Source of the DNA: JBGSYJ01 sp041748075
GTDB lineage: Bacteria > Acidobacteriota > Thermoanaerobaculia > Gp7-AA8
NCBI GenBank assembly: GCA_041748075.1
Contig: JBGTDX010000015.1
Span: 1 to 11,754, forward strand
DNA: 11,754 nucleotides
Direction of reading: 5' to 3'
The position numbers and the translations under genes were made by a program. The notes beneath the pieces were generated by a model. It did not search any database. It was not told where the DNA came from and saw only the letters and a list, made by a program, of their open reading frames with translations. Of this stretch, positions 1 through 7,662 are shown piece after piece (the stretch's first letter is position 1; the number at the start of each line of letters is the position of its first letter).

Positions 1-110
1 CAGGATGACGTGGCCTCGCTGAGCATGACACGGTGGTTCATCACCCCTTCACCGGCGCCCAGCGCCGTTAGGTAGCTCGGGATGACGCTGCGTCAGACGA
101 AAGTAGGTGT
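1..110. repeat. Degenerate REP-like repeat copies at the window edge
   Basis: Positions 1-30 match 4047-4076 at about 26 of 30 bases (shared CAGGATGACGTGG, then TCGCT, AG and ATGACAC). A further piece, GCTCGGGATGACG at about 74-86, resembles the same GCTCAGGATGAC core. I read this as the right end of a cluster of the same repeat family that forms the perfect inverted repeat at 3975-4054. No coding sequence is evident here, and any upstream gene lies outside the window. Confidence 0.6.
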
Positions 111-126
111 CACCCATTAGCAGGCA

Positions 127-170
127 TTGTCAATTCGCCCTCGAAGCCCGTCTGATATATTCGAGTCCTC
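127..170 (+). promoter_or_regulatory. Weak candidate promoter with a very short leader
   Basis: A TATATT hexamer at 156-161 lies only nine bases before the ATG at 171, so transcription from it would start almost at the start codon. A TTGTCA at 127-132 resembles a -35 box but is about 23 bp away, too far for a standard sigma-70 promoter. No Shine-Dalgarno is visible in TCGAGTCCTC just before the ATG. The picture is compatible with a leaderless or near-leaderless mRNA, but the sequence alone does not prove it. Confidence 0.25.
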
Positions 171-968
171 ATGAAAGTCCTCTTCGCCGTTCTTGCAATC
201 CTCGCGATCACTCCGCACGCAAGCGCACAACCCGCCCTCGGCACTGCATCGGGCAGCTGCACGTTCGATAAAAAGCCCACGGTGAAATTCGTCGACGGGG
301 TCGCCCTTCCGGGCCACTCCTTCTTCGACGACAGCGAGCCCGCGACTGCTGTGTACCTGTCCACCTCCACCCTCAGCGCATTTCGCCCCGATGATTACGT
401 CGATCCTGTTTCGGGACTCAACTCGATGACGATCGGCCCCGGAAAAGCGATGAACATCATCACCGTCACCATCGACAAGAACGGCAAGCTGGAAAGCGTA
501 GGACCGCGGGGATCGTACAGCACCGGCTTTGGCTTCAGCGGCGGCGCGGTGAAGAACGGACGGATCAGCGGCAAACTCAGCGGAACCGGCGGCGCGCGCG
601 ACGAGAGTGCCTGCGAGGTCACTTTCGACGTGCCGCTGCTGGGTGTTTATGGCCCTGGCAAATCTCTGCCAGCCGACGGCGGCGAACCCGGCGGGGTGAT
701 GCGCGCTCTCTGGTCCTCACTGCAGAATGAAGACTCCGCAGCCACGCTCGATGTCCTCGCCGAATCCCTGGTCGACCCGGCCCGAAAGGGAACGATGCCG
801 AACTTCGTCCTGGCGTTCGGAAGGGGCAACGGCAACAAAGTCGTCGGCGGAAGGCTCTTCGGCCCCACTCGCGCAATCCTCGATCTCGACTTTGGCACGG
901 GCCCCGGCCGAGCCCTCATGCTCAAACAGTCCGACCGCTGGCGCATCCAGGACGTGAGCTTCGACTGA
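171..968 (+). CDS. Secreted hypothetical protein with Gly-rich beta region and C-terminal NTF2/DUF4878-like tail
   Basis: I do not recognise a named family. The 265-residue product begins MKVLFAVLAILAI and has a typical Sec signal peptide with an ASA-Q cleavage site after residue 19, so it is exported to the periplasm or outside. Two cysteines remain in the mature protein (C30 and C148) and could form one disulfide closing a central Gly/Ser-rich, probably beta-stranded region (about 30-155), which contains repeated short turns such as GSYSTGFGFSGG. The C-terminal part (about 175-265) has a helix-like stretch (LWSSLQNEDSAATLDVLAESLV) followed by beta strands ending in DRWRIQDVSFD. That ending recalls NTF2/DUF4878-like accessory domains, where a final W-x-I-x-D strand is common; this is a weak resemblance. 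It is convergent with the kinase gene at a gap of 30 bp and has no visible operon partner. Confidence 0.8.
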   Translation: MKVLFAVLAILAITPHASAQPALGTASGSCTFDKKPTVKFVDGVALPGHSFFDDSEPATAVYLSTSTLSAFRPDDYVDPVSGLNSMTIGPGKAMNIITVTIDKNGKLESVGPRGSYSTGFGFSGGAVKNGRISGKLSGTGGARDESACEVTFDVPLLGVYGPGKSLPADGGEPGGVMRALWSSLQNEDSAATLDVLAESLVDPARKGTMPNFVLAFGRGNGNKVVGGRLFGPTRAILDLDFGTGPGRALMLKQSDRWRIQDVSFD

Positions 969-969
969 G

Positions 970-995
970 CCGAGGAACTGCGTCACCGAGGAACT
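970..995. repeat. Two direct copies of CCGAGGAACT between convergent genes
   Basis: CCGAGGAACT occurs at 970-979 and again at 986-995, filling the whole 30-bp gap between the two convergent stop codons. A third CCGAGGAAC lies at 3693-3701, just beyond the other end of the kinase gene. There is no hairpin with a T-run here, so neither gene has an obvious intrinsic terminator in this gap. Confidence 0.5.
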
Positions 996-998
996 CGC

Positions 999-3632
999 TT
1001 ACTGCGTCTTCAGGTCCGCATTCAGGATCACCTGAATATCCCCATCCCCCTCTCCCGCGCGCGTCTCGCCGATGAGGAACGTATCGCCGGACGGTGATAC
1101 GTCGAACGCGGTGATCGAGTCGCCTCGGCGGAGGTTCGGGATCTTGAAGAGCGTCGTCAGCGTTGCATCGCTCCAGCGGCCGCTCGCGCCGCGCTTTGCC
1201 ATGATGACCGTCATATCGGGCCCCATGAAGTAGAGCTCGTTGCCGCTTTGGCTCCAGCGCGGCATGTACCCCCCTTTCTCAGAGATCCGGATCCTTTCGC
1301 CCCCGCCGAGGGGCAGGAGGTAAATGCCTGAGCCGTCGGCGCTGCCAGAGGCGAAGGCCAGCCACTTGCCGTCGGGCGAGAGCTGGGGGTCGCCGTTGTC
1401 GAACGAGGAGGTGACTACCGGCTCGGACCGCTGCGTGCCATCGAGCACCACCTTGTGGATCTCGGCCGGCCTGCCGGGCGGGGACTGGGTGTAGTAGAGC
1501 GTCATTCCATCGGGCGAAAAGTTGCCGGCAAGCTGAAACACCGACCTGGTGAGCACCTCGATCTCTCCGCCAGCGAGCAACTGCCGGACGAGCGTGGGTG
1601 GCGATCCAATGGCTTGGCCATACACGATCGATCGTCCATCCGGACTCCAGACCGGCTGGACCTCCAGGGCGCGTTCGCTGGTCAGGCGATCGCGGCCGGT
1701 GCGATGCATGTCGTAGAGCCAGATCGAAGGCGTCATGTCGCTCGGCATGAGGAGCCCTGCCGCCACGCGCGCTCCATCGGGGGAGAATCTCCCACCGTAC
1801 CCGACACCGGAGTCGTCGAGCGCGCGCCGTTCTTTTCCGCCCAGGTCGGTGATGAACAGCCGCCCCGTGCTCGTCTGCGTCCGGTAGATGATGGTGCCAT
1901 TTGCCGCTACGTCGAACTCGGCGGACCCTGTCCAATAGGCCCGGGCCAACTGGTCCGCGAGCCGGCGCGGCTCGTCCAGAAAGCGGCCCTCCGCGAAGTC
2001 CGCGCGCTGCACGACCAGACTCCCATCGCGAACGTAGTAGACGCGGTCTCCGACGACGCGCGCGCGCGAGGTCTCCTCGAGCAAACGTTTCGGATCGATC
2101 GCGTCGAGTCTCCCGACGAATAAGGTTCGACCCATCTTTTCGAAGGCCACGGCGAGGTAGACGAATCGTTTCGAGCCCGGGACGAGCTGAGGCCAGGTGT
2201 GCCGGTACTCGCCCGGCTGAACTTTCGTCACCGCCGATGGAGTGCCGCCGTCCTCGCTGACTCGATGGATCTCGGGGCGGCCTCCCGGCCGCTCTGCGAA
2301 CAGAATGAACCCGTCACCCCACGCAGCGACCGTACCGGTCACGCTCACGTCGCAGATCGCGATCGGCGTGCCGCTGCGATCAGCGAGAATCTTCCACAGT
2401 TTTCCTCTGGCCGTGAAGCCGATCCACCGTCCATCCGGCGACCAGAAAGGGCTTGCCCCTCCCTCGGTGCCCGCGATGGTGTGCGCTTGCGCCGAGTCGA
2501 GGCTGCGCAGATAGAGCGCCGGCACGCCTTTCTCGAAACCTGCGAAGACCACGCGCCGTCCTTCCGGCGAGATTGCAAACGTCAACGCTTCGACATGGCT
2601 GCGAAGCGAGACCGGAGCGACGGACATCCGCAGATGGACGGGAAGCTGCGCCTCCTGCGGCGGCTCTCGAAGGAGTCCGGCCATCCATCCCATGGCAACG
2701 CCGCCGGCGAGAACCAGCGGCAGAAGGAGCCAGCCCGCGCGCTTCCGTCGCGGCGCCACTGCTGTCGCCGCAAGCTCCCCCGAGAGCGCGCCGTTGATCC
2801 AGCGGAGCTGCAACGCCAGGTCGTGCGCCGTTTGCCAGCGCCGCTCCGGATCTTTCTCCAAAGCGGTGGTGATCAGGTGCTGGAGCGCTGCCGGCACTGC
2901 GAGGCCCACCGGAAACGGCCGCGGATCGCTCTTGAGAATCGACGCGGTGATGGCTGCCCTGCTCGGGCCCTCGAAGGGCCGCGCGCCGGTGAGCATCTCG
3001 TAGAGGACGATGCCGAAGGAGAAGATGTCGGTGCGGTGATCGAGAGGCTTGCCTTCGATCTGCTCCGGTGACATGTAGAGCGTAGTGCCGACGACGGTTC
3101 CCTGCTCCGTGAGCGCGTCGGGGAGTTTGAGTGTCTCCGAGCTGTCGACGGGCGGGGCAGGCTCGAGCAGTTTCGCCAGCCCGAAATCGAGCAGCTTCGT
3201 TCCCTCCGCGGTGATCATTACGTTGCCGGGCTTGAGATCGCGATGGGTGATGCCGCGGCGATGGGCGTGACCGAGAGCGTCAGCGATCTCGCTTCCGTAC
3301 CGCAGCACTTCCCTGATGGAGAGCGGTCCGCTTCTGATCCGTTCGGCGAGCGTCTGGCCTTCCAGGTACTCCATGACCAGAAACTCAATGCCCTCGTCAG
3401 TGCCGAGGTCGAAGAGCCGGCAGATGTGGGGATGGCTGAGCTGCGAGATCGCACGGGCCTCGCGCTCGAATCGCGCCGAGGCCGCGGCGCCTGTCCCGGC
3501 GGGAAGGACCTTGATGGCGACGGTGCGATCGAGGCGCGTATCCAGCGCACGATACACCTCTCCCATTCCGCCGGCCCCCGCCATCTCCACGATGGCATAG
3601 GGACCCAGGCGCTGCTTGGGCGTGAGAGGCAT
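999..3632 (-). CDS. Membrane-anchored Ser/Thr protein kinase with C-terminal TolB/PD40-type beta-propeller
   Basis: An 877-residue Hanks-type (PknB-like) kinase that would phosphorylate Ser/Thr on partner proteins in the cytoplasm. All catalytic elements are visible: glycine loop GAGGMGEV (residues 19-26), ATP lysine in VAIK (K41), helix-C Glu (E58), HRDLKPGN catalytic loop (D132, N137), DFG (149-151) and SPE (188-190). The Arg before the catalytic Asp makes it an RD kinase, normally activated by loop phosphorylation. A basic RRKR stretch and one hydrophobic segment (about 300-322) follow, then about 550 residues with repeated SPDG motifs (SPDGRWIGF, SPDGRSIVY, SPDGKWLAF) typical of PD40/WD40-like propellers, probably periplasmic. 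Start chosen at 3632 because the product then begins MPLTPKQRLGPY, the usual start of this family. An in-frame ATG at 3668 would add 12 residues; neither start has a clear Shine-Dalgarno. No cognate phosphatase or substrate lies nearby. Confidence 0.93.
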   Translation of the reverse strand: MPLTPKQRLGPYAIVEMAGAGGMGEVYRALDTRLDRTVAIKVLPAGTGAAASARFEREARAISQLSHPHICRLFDLGTDEGIEFLVMEYLEGQTLAERIRSGPLSIREVLRYGSEIADALGHAHRRGITHRDLKPGNVMITAEGTKLLDFGLAKLLEPAPPVDSSETLKLPDALTEQGTVVGTTLYMSPEQIEGKPLDHRTDIFSFGIVLYEMLTGARPFEGPSRAAITASILKSDPRPFPVGLAVPAALQHLITTALEKDPERRWQTAHDLALQLRWINGALSGELAATAVAPRRKRAGWLLLPLVLAGGVAMGWMAGLLREPPQEAQLPVHLRMSVAPVSLRSHVEALTFAISPEGRRVVFAGFEKGVPALYLRSLDSAQAHTIAGTEGGASPFWSPDGRWIGFTARGKLWKILADRSGTPIAICDVSVTGTVAAWGDGFILFAERPGGRPEIHRVSEDGGTPSAVTKVQPGEYRHTWPQLVPGSKRFVYLAVAFEKMGRTLFVGRLDAIDPKRLLEETSRARVVGDRVYYVRDGSLVVQRADFAEGRFLDEPRRLADQLARAYWTGSAEFDVAANGTIIYRTQTSTGRLFITDLGGKERRALDDSGVGYGGRFSPDGARVAAGLLMPSDMTPSIWLYDMHRTGRDRLTSERALEVQPVWSPDGRSIVYGQAIGSPPTLVRQLLAGGEIEVLTRSVFQLAGNFSPDGMTLYYTQSPPGRPAEIHKVVLDGTQRSEPVVTSSFDNGDPQLSPDGKWLAFASGSADGSGIYLLPLGGGERIRISEKGGYMPRWSQSGNELYFMGPDMTVIMAKRGASGRWSDATLTTLFKIPNLRRGDSITAFDVSPSGDTFLIGETRAGEGDGDIQVILNADLKTQ

Positions 3633-3974
3633 GGGGAAAGCATACCCGCTTCTGAGCTGCGCGAGCATGCGGAGCTCGACAGCCCGGAATCACCGAGGAA
3701 CCCAAAGGAGCGCTGAGCTCCGAGCGGCACGTGCGAGCAAGCGAAGCGTTTAACGTTTCAGCGTCACACCGGTCTGAACCCAATGGCCTAAGTTACGCTG
3801 CTACTCAAAAGGCACAGCGTGGTACGGGAACGCGACGGAAAACGATAGCGTCCCGGACGAGCATCAGGAGTCGGAGCACCTTGATAGTAGAGACGAGTCA
3901 AACAACTGAACCGGATAGCCCGCACGACCGAGCTTCTAATGAACCTATCCGAACCGGGAGGGATGTAGAAAAAT
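3633..3974. other. Non-coding upstream region of the kinase gene
   Basis: About 340 bp with no convincing gene on either strand. The open frames here are low-complexity Arg/Ser-rich translations that run through the adjacent repeats. It holds one copy of CCGAGGAAC (3693-3701) and should contain the kinase promoter on the minus strand, but I see no clear -35/-10 pair. Confidence 0.5.
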
Positions 3975-4054
3975 GTCATCCTGAGCGAAGCGAAGGATCT
4001 CCTGAAGAGGATCGAGCATCGTAAGCAGAGATCCTTCGCTTCGCTCAGGATGAC
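3975..4054. repeat. REP-like palindrome: perfect 26-bp inverted repeat
   Basis: The left arm at 3975-4000 (GTCATCCTGAGCGAAGCGAAGGATCT split across the arm) is exactly complementary to the right arm at 4029-4054, with a 28-base spacer at 4001-4028. As RNA or single-stranded DNA this would form a long hairpin. The element belongs to a dispersed family with core GAGCGAAGCGAAGGATC that, from general knowledge, is common in intergenic DNA of Acidobacteriota and several other phyla; when translated it gives spurious HSERSEE-type peptides. It lies between two genes pointing the same way (minus), downstream of the TonB receptor terminator. Confidence 0.9.
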
Positions 4055-4058
4055 GTGG

Positions 4059-4126
4059 TTTCGCTCAGAATGACACATGGTCCCGGGCGACCGTCAAGGT
4101 TCATTTAGGCTTCGCTCAGGATGGCG
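4059..4126. repeat. Partial copies of the same REP-like repeat
   Basis: TTTCGCTCAGAATGACA at 4059-4075 and GGCTTCGCTCAGGATGGCG at about 4108-4126 are degenerate versions of the right arm of the neighbouring palindrome, in the same orientation. With that palindrome they make a cluster of four half-elements, and the segment 4047-4076 is the one that matches the left window edge. Confidence 0.7.
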
Positions 4127-4185
4127 TGAAGGTTCGAAAGGATCTGCTGGAAAATCAACCTTGGTTTGCCGCGCAGAGCGTTGCG

Positions 4186-4218
4186 AAAAAAAAGCCCCGG
4201 CTTTCGCCGGGGCTTTCG
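4186..4218 (-). terminator. Intrinsic terminator of the TonB-dependent receptor gene
   Basis: An 11-bp perfect stem (arms 4191-4201 and 4206-4216, GC-rich core GCCCCGGC) with a TTTC loop. On the minus strand it is followed by a run of eight T (the A-run at 4186-4193 on the plus strand). It lies 25 bases past the receptor stop codon, so it is a textbook rho-independent terminator for that gene. Confidence 0.93.
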
Positions 4219-4242
4219 TACTGCGTGATGCGTGACGCTACG

Positions 4243-7215
4243 TTAGAACCGGATACCCGCGGAGAACTGATACGTGCGGGGTGTCTGGTGCTGGGCTGCG
4301 CTCGTGGCCTTACCGAAGTTCGGCCCACGGCGCCAGTGAACTCCCTCGACCGGTACGTCGCCGGCCATCGGGTTGAAGCGCTGGAGCGAGGCGACCTGCG
4401 TGGCAGTCTGGATCGACGTGTCGTGAGACAGAAGCGCATCTTCGTTGAAGATGTTGAACACCTCTGCCTGAATGAACAGCTGCAGACCTGCGAGCCAGTT
4501 CAGGCCCGTGCCGTAGTTGAGCGCCAGATCGGTCGCCGTGATGTCATCGAAGCGGAACTGGCCGCGATCACTGAAGAAGTAGCCGACCGCAGTCTGGGCT
4601 GTGATGTAACCTGGATTCACAATCCCGCCGGGCTGTCCGGTGCCATAGAAGTTGGCGTTGAACGTCGGATTGATCAGTCCGGCCAGAGAGTAAGTGCCGC
4701 CGGAGTCGAAACGCTGCAGAACGCTCACGTTGAAGTCGCCGACGAACGTTGGGATGTCGACGCCTGCCCAGATGCGTGCTTTGTGCTTCTGATCCTGCGG
4801 AAGGAATCCGATCGGGTTGTTCTGCGGGAAGCCGTAGTACTCCGGGTAGAAATCGTTTCCGCCGACCGATACCGGACCGCTGGCCGTGGTCTCACCGCCG
4901 ATGTTGCCGATCAGCTCGGACCAGGTGTAGTTCGCGCCGAGGTTGACTCGGTTGAACAGGCGATACTGACCCTGAACCTGGATCGCTTCGTACTCACGTG
5001 AGAAGTCGTTCGAGTTCGATGTGAGGAACAGGTCCGCCCGGGCACCCGTGGGGCTGGTGACGTTTCCGATTCCGAGGTTTGCCAGAGTGGTGTAGAAGTC
5101 GTTCCACTCACGATTGATGTAGTCGAGGCGGACGAATCCATTGCCGATCTGCGTGCCGGCGCCGATGGTCCACTCGTCGACGCTGGGTGTAACGAGCTCG
5201 CCGGCGAGACGGCTGTTGAAGCCGGGAATGCTTTGAAACAGCAGGCAACCGGTGGTGAGAGTTGCGGTGCAGGCAGGCAACGCCTGGAAACCACCCTGCG
5301 CCTGGGCCCATGCGAACACGATCGCCATTGCCTCATGAGGAGGAAGACTCGAGATCGGGTCGCCTCCATAGAGGTACCAGAACTGAGCCGGGTTGCCTGC
5401 GGCCGAGCCTGCGCCGGAAACTCCCTCAGAGAGGCGGTTGACGTACGTGCCGTAGTTTGCGTTCAGCCGGAGACGGCCGTTGCCATAGACGTCATAGGAG
5501 ACGCCCAAACGCGGGCTGATCTTGGCGTCCTTGGCCGTGACGTTGCCGGCGCTGTCCATCGAATCGTTCTTGTCGTAACGAGCCCCGATGTTGAACGTCA
5601 GGTTGCTGTTCAGGTCCCACTTGTCGTTGATGTAAAACGCGTCATTCGTGAGGTCCGATCCCTGAGAGAGCTGGAGGATCGGGAAGTGGAAGATGATGTC
5701 GTTATTACCAACTGAGACCAAAGGCTTGCCACTGGCATCGCGGGTTGGTGCGTGCGTTCGCAGAAAGGCGACGTAGTCAGTCGGTGACTGGAAGTTGTTC
5801 GCTTTACGCGTTTCGCTGAAGCGCTCGGCGCCAACGACCAGATTGTGCGTGCCGAACCCCTGGGTTCCGAGGAAGTATGTGCCCTTGAGCGCCGTATGCT
5901 CGTTGTCACGGGTTTCGGGTCCGCACGATCCGCAGAAGTACGGCTCGTTGGTGACCGAGAAGAATCCGGGCGCATTGAGGCGGACCGGTGTTCCGGTGGC
6001 GAGGTTCTTGTCGAGGCCGCCGAAGCCGACGAAGGCGAAGGCCTTTTCAGACCACCGCGCCTCGAGCAGGAAGTCGTTGCCGAAAATCCCGTTGTACTGG
6101 GCTACCTTGAAGTCATTCGGGTTCTGTCCCGACGGGCTCACGCTGCTGGGATCGAAGCAGCCGATCTGGCAGTCGTTTTTACGGGAGGAATCGGCATTGA
6201 GGTATGAGCCGATCAGCGAATGGTTCGGGGTGAGCGCGCCGGTGAGCTTGATTTCATAGCGCTCGTCTTCGGTACCGCGCGTGAAGTTCCTCTCGCTGTT
6301 GGAAAACGCCTGTTCGAAGGATGTGTCGGCGTAACGGCCGGCGAGGAAAAACCAGAGCCGGTCGCGGATGATCCTTCCGCCGAGAGTGCCTTCGTACACT
6401 TCGTTGGTCACGTCGAGCGGAGGAGCCGGAGCTGCTCCCGTCGTCGGGTTTCTGAAGCGCGAGTCTTCCGTCCAGCTCGGGTTGGTGAAACTGTCACGAA
6501 GCGAACCGCTGAACTCGTTTCCGCCCGACTTGGTGATGGCGCTGATCACGCCGCCCGTAAAGTAGCCGTACTCGGCCGAAACGCCGGCGGTCTGAATCGT
6601 CGTTTCCTGGATGGCGTCTTCAATGAAGAGGTTGTGGGGTTGTCCCCGCATATTCTCGTTGATGATTGCACCGTTGACGGTCCAGAGGTTGTCAAAGGAG
6701 TTCGATCCGGAGATTGCCAGACCGTTGACGCCGACAGCGACGCCGGGTGCCAGGGAAGTCGTCGCCATCAGCGTGCGGCCGATCGGGAGATCCTCGATGA
6801 GATCAGCCGTGTAGTTCGACTGAATCTCGGTGGTCTCCATGACGGCCGGTGCCGACGCTGTGACCGTGATCGCCTCGGCTACCGCTGAGAGGCGAAGGTT
6901 CGCGTCGACGCGGGAGGTACCGCCGAGGCCGACGCGGGTCGTTCTGGTCGACGACTGCATGCCTTCCATGTCGATCTGGACGGTGTATTCGCCCGGCGGC
7001 AGGTTAGCGAAGTTGTACTGTCCGTTCTCGTTTGTGAACGAGGTTCTGGTCCCCTGTAGGGCCGGGGAGTTGATCGTCACGGTGACGCCCGGAAGCGGCG
7101 CGCCCTCGTGAATGACCGTACCGGTCAGACTTCCCGTGGTCCCCTGGGCGAACGCCGAAGCGCACACCAGCAGGAGAAGCCCGATCAGGATAAAACTACG
7201 GCTTGGTTTCATCAT
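4243..7215 (-). CDS. TonB-dependent outer-membrane receptor with N-terminal carboxypeptidase-regulatory-like domain (Oar-like)
   Basis: A 990-residue outer-membrane beta-barrel transporter that would import a large or scarce substrate using energy from TonB-ExbBD. A signal peptide (1-23, AFA-Q cleavage) is followed by a CarboxypepD_reg/Ig-like fold (about 27-113; GSLTGTVIHEGAPLPGVTVT, then FANLPPGEYTVQI), a TonB-box-like AITVTA (115-120), a plug (about 125-235; includes DLIEDLPIGRT and STALKSGGNE-like ITKSGGNEFSG) and a long barrel ending in an aromatic residue (TYQFSAGIRF), the usual signal for BAM insertion. The substrate cannot be told: such Oar-like receptors in Acidobacteriota and Bacteroidota are often linked to peptides or glycans, but no SusD or hydrolase is adjacent. 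All six cysteines of the mature protein fall in three close pairs (349/353, 428/431, 649/657). Start at 7215 is supported by GAGGAG nine bases upstream; a second ATG follows directly at 7212. Confidence 0.93.
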   Translation of the reverse strand: MMKPSRSFILIGLLLLVCASAFAQGTTGSLTGTVIHEGAPLPGVTVTINSPALQGTRTSFTNENGQYNFANLPPGEYTVQIDMEGMQSSTRTTRVGLGGTSRVDANLRLSAVAEAITVTASAPAVMETTEIQSNYTADLIEDLPIGRTLMATTSLAPGVAVGVNGLAISGSNSFDNLWTVNGAIINENMRGQPHNLFIEDAIQETTIQTAGVSAEYGYFTGGVISAITKSGGNEFSGSLRDSFTNPSWTEDSRFRNPTTGAAPAPPLDVTNEVYEGTLGGRIIRDRLWFFLAGRYADTSFEQAFSNSERNFTRGTEDERYEIKLTGALTPNHSLIGSYLNADSSRKNDCQIGCFDPSSVSPSGQNPNDFKVAQYNGIFGNDFLLEARWSEKAFAFVGFGGLDKNLATGTPVRLNAPGFFSVTNEPYFCGSCGPETRDNEHTALKGTYFLGTQGFGTHNLVVGAERFSETRKANNFQSPTDYVAFLRTHAPTRDASGKPLVSVGNNDIIFHFPILQLSQGSDLTNDAFYINDKWDLNSNLTFNIGARYDKNDSMDSAGNVTAKDAKISPRLGVSYDVYGNGRLRLNANYGTYVNRLSEGVSGAGSAAGNPAQFWYLYGGDPISSLPPHEAMAIVFAWAQAQGGFQALPACTATLTTGCLLFQSIPGFNSRLAGELVTPSVDEWTIGAGTQIGNGFVRLDYINREWNDFYTTLANLGIGNVTSPTGARADLFLTSNSNDFSREYEAIQVQGQYRLFNRVNLGANYTWSELIGNIGGETTASGPVSVGGNDFYPEYYGFPQNNPIGFLPQDQKHKARIWAGVDIPTFVGDFNVSVLQRFDSGGTYSLAGLINPTFNANFYGTGQPGGIVNPGYITAQTAVGYFFSDRGQFRFDDITATDLALNYGTGLNWLAGLQLFIQAEVFNIFNEDALLSHDTSIQTATQVASLQRFNPMAGDVPVEGVHWRRGPNFGKATSAAQHQTPRTYQFSAGIRF

Positions 7216-7224
7216 CCTTGAATG

Positions 7225-7230
7225 CTCCTC
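7225..7230 (-). promoter_or_regulatory. Ribosome binding site of the TonB-dependent receptor
   Basis: GAGGAG on the minus strand, nine bases before the ATG at 7215 and twelve before the ATG at 7212. It is the clearest Shine-Dalgarno in the window and favours the first of the two adjacent Met codons. Confidence 0.75.
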
Positions 7231-7310
7231 ACTCGAACGTCACATGAAAAACGCCATTCATCAAAGTTCTAGAGAACAGGTTGTTCCTTCGAGTGCAGAA
7301 GTCTACCCCG

Positions 7311-7348
7311 CTTTTTTGAAAATAATATGCTTTATTTTCTGATATTTA
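7311..7348 (-). promoter_or_regulatory. AT-rich block, probable promoter region of the receptor gene
   Basis: A stretch of about 38 bases made almost only of A and T in an otherwise GC-rich window, about 100 bases upstream of the receptor start. Read on the minus strand it contains AAATAAAGCATATTATTTTC, where TATTAT could be a -10 box; no convincing -35 partner is seen. I infer a promoter or UP-like region from composition and position only. Confidence 0.35.
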
Positions 7349-7662
7349 CGGGATATCGCACTGCTAGCGCTCCAAAAAATTGACCGGGACGTTCATGTTT
7401 TTGATTTTGTGACACGGGCGGGGGTTGCGTGTCGTTCGGGTGACGGGGCGGATTCGGGGCGGTTACGGGAACACTTTCTCATCGCGTGGAAAAACAGAGA
7501 GGACCTGCGCATCGAAGCAGCGCGCGTGAACATCGACGGCCAGGTGGTTGAGGGAGAGGACAGAGTTCTCATCGTCGGCGACAGAACCTTTACGACAGAA
7601 CCTTTACGCCGGATGCTCTCGCTCTCGTCGCGGACCGGCGCGAGGCAGGCAAGCACTCGATA
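7349..7662. pseudogene. Gene-free stretch with a possible coding remnant
   Basis: No confident gene. On the plus strand a GTG-started frame (7409-7666) reads like protein in its middle (LRIEAARVNIDGQVVEGEDRV at about 7506-7570, with high GC at third positions), then meets an exact 14-bp tandem duplication (7581-7594 and 7595-7608) that shifts the frame. With one copy removed the frame would continue TPDALALVADRREAGKHSIL up to the end of the ABC-F gene. The minus strand over the same stretch is also open and, without the duplication, would also look fairly protein-like, so direction is uncertain. I do not recognise a family; chance openness in GC-rich DNA is a real alternative. Confidence 0.2.
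7581..7608. repeat. Exact 14-bp tandem duplication
   Basis: ACAGAACCTTTACG is present twice, head to tail, with no mismatch. The unit length is not a multiple of three, so it would shift any reading frame across it. The absence of mismatches suggests a recent slippage event, or else an assembly or sequencing artefact. Confidence 0.9.

Noticed and set aside
3731..4078. Short frames on both strands across the REP-like palindrome, giving HSERN/VILSEAKDL-type peptides
   Set aside because: These peptides are translations of the repeat itself, a well-known source of spurious gene calls.
4126..5001. A 291-codon open frame on the plus strand
   Set aside because: It runs through the receptor terminator hairpin and antisense to the receptor 3' end, and has no recognisable motif. 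It is a shadow of the receptor.
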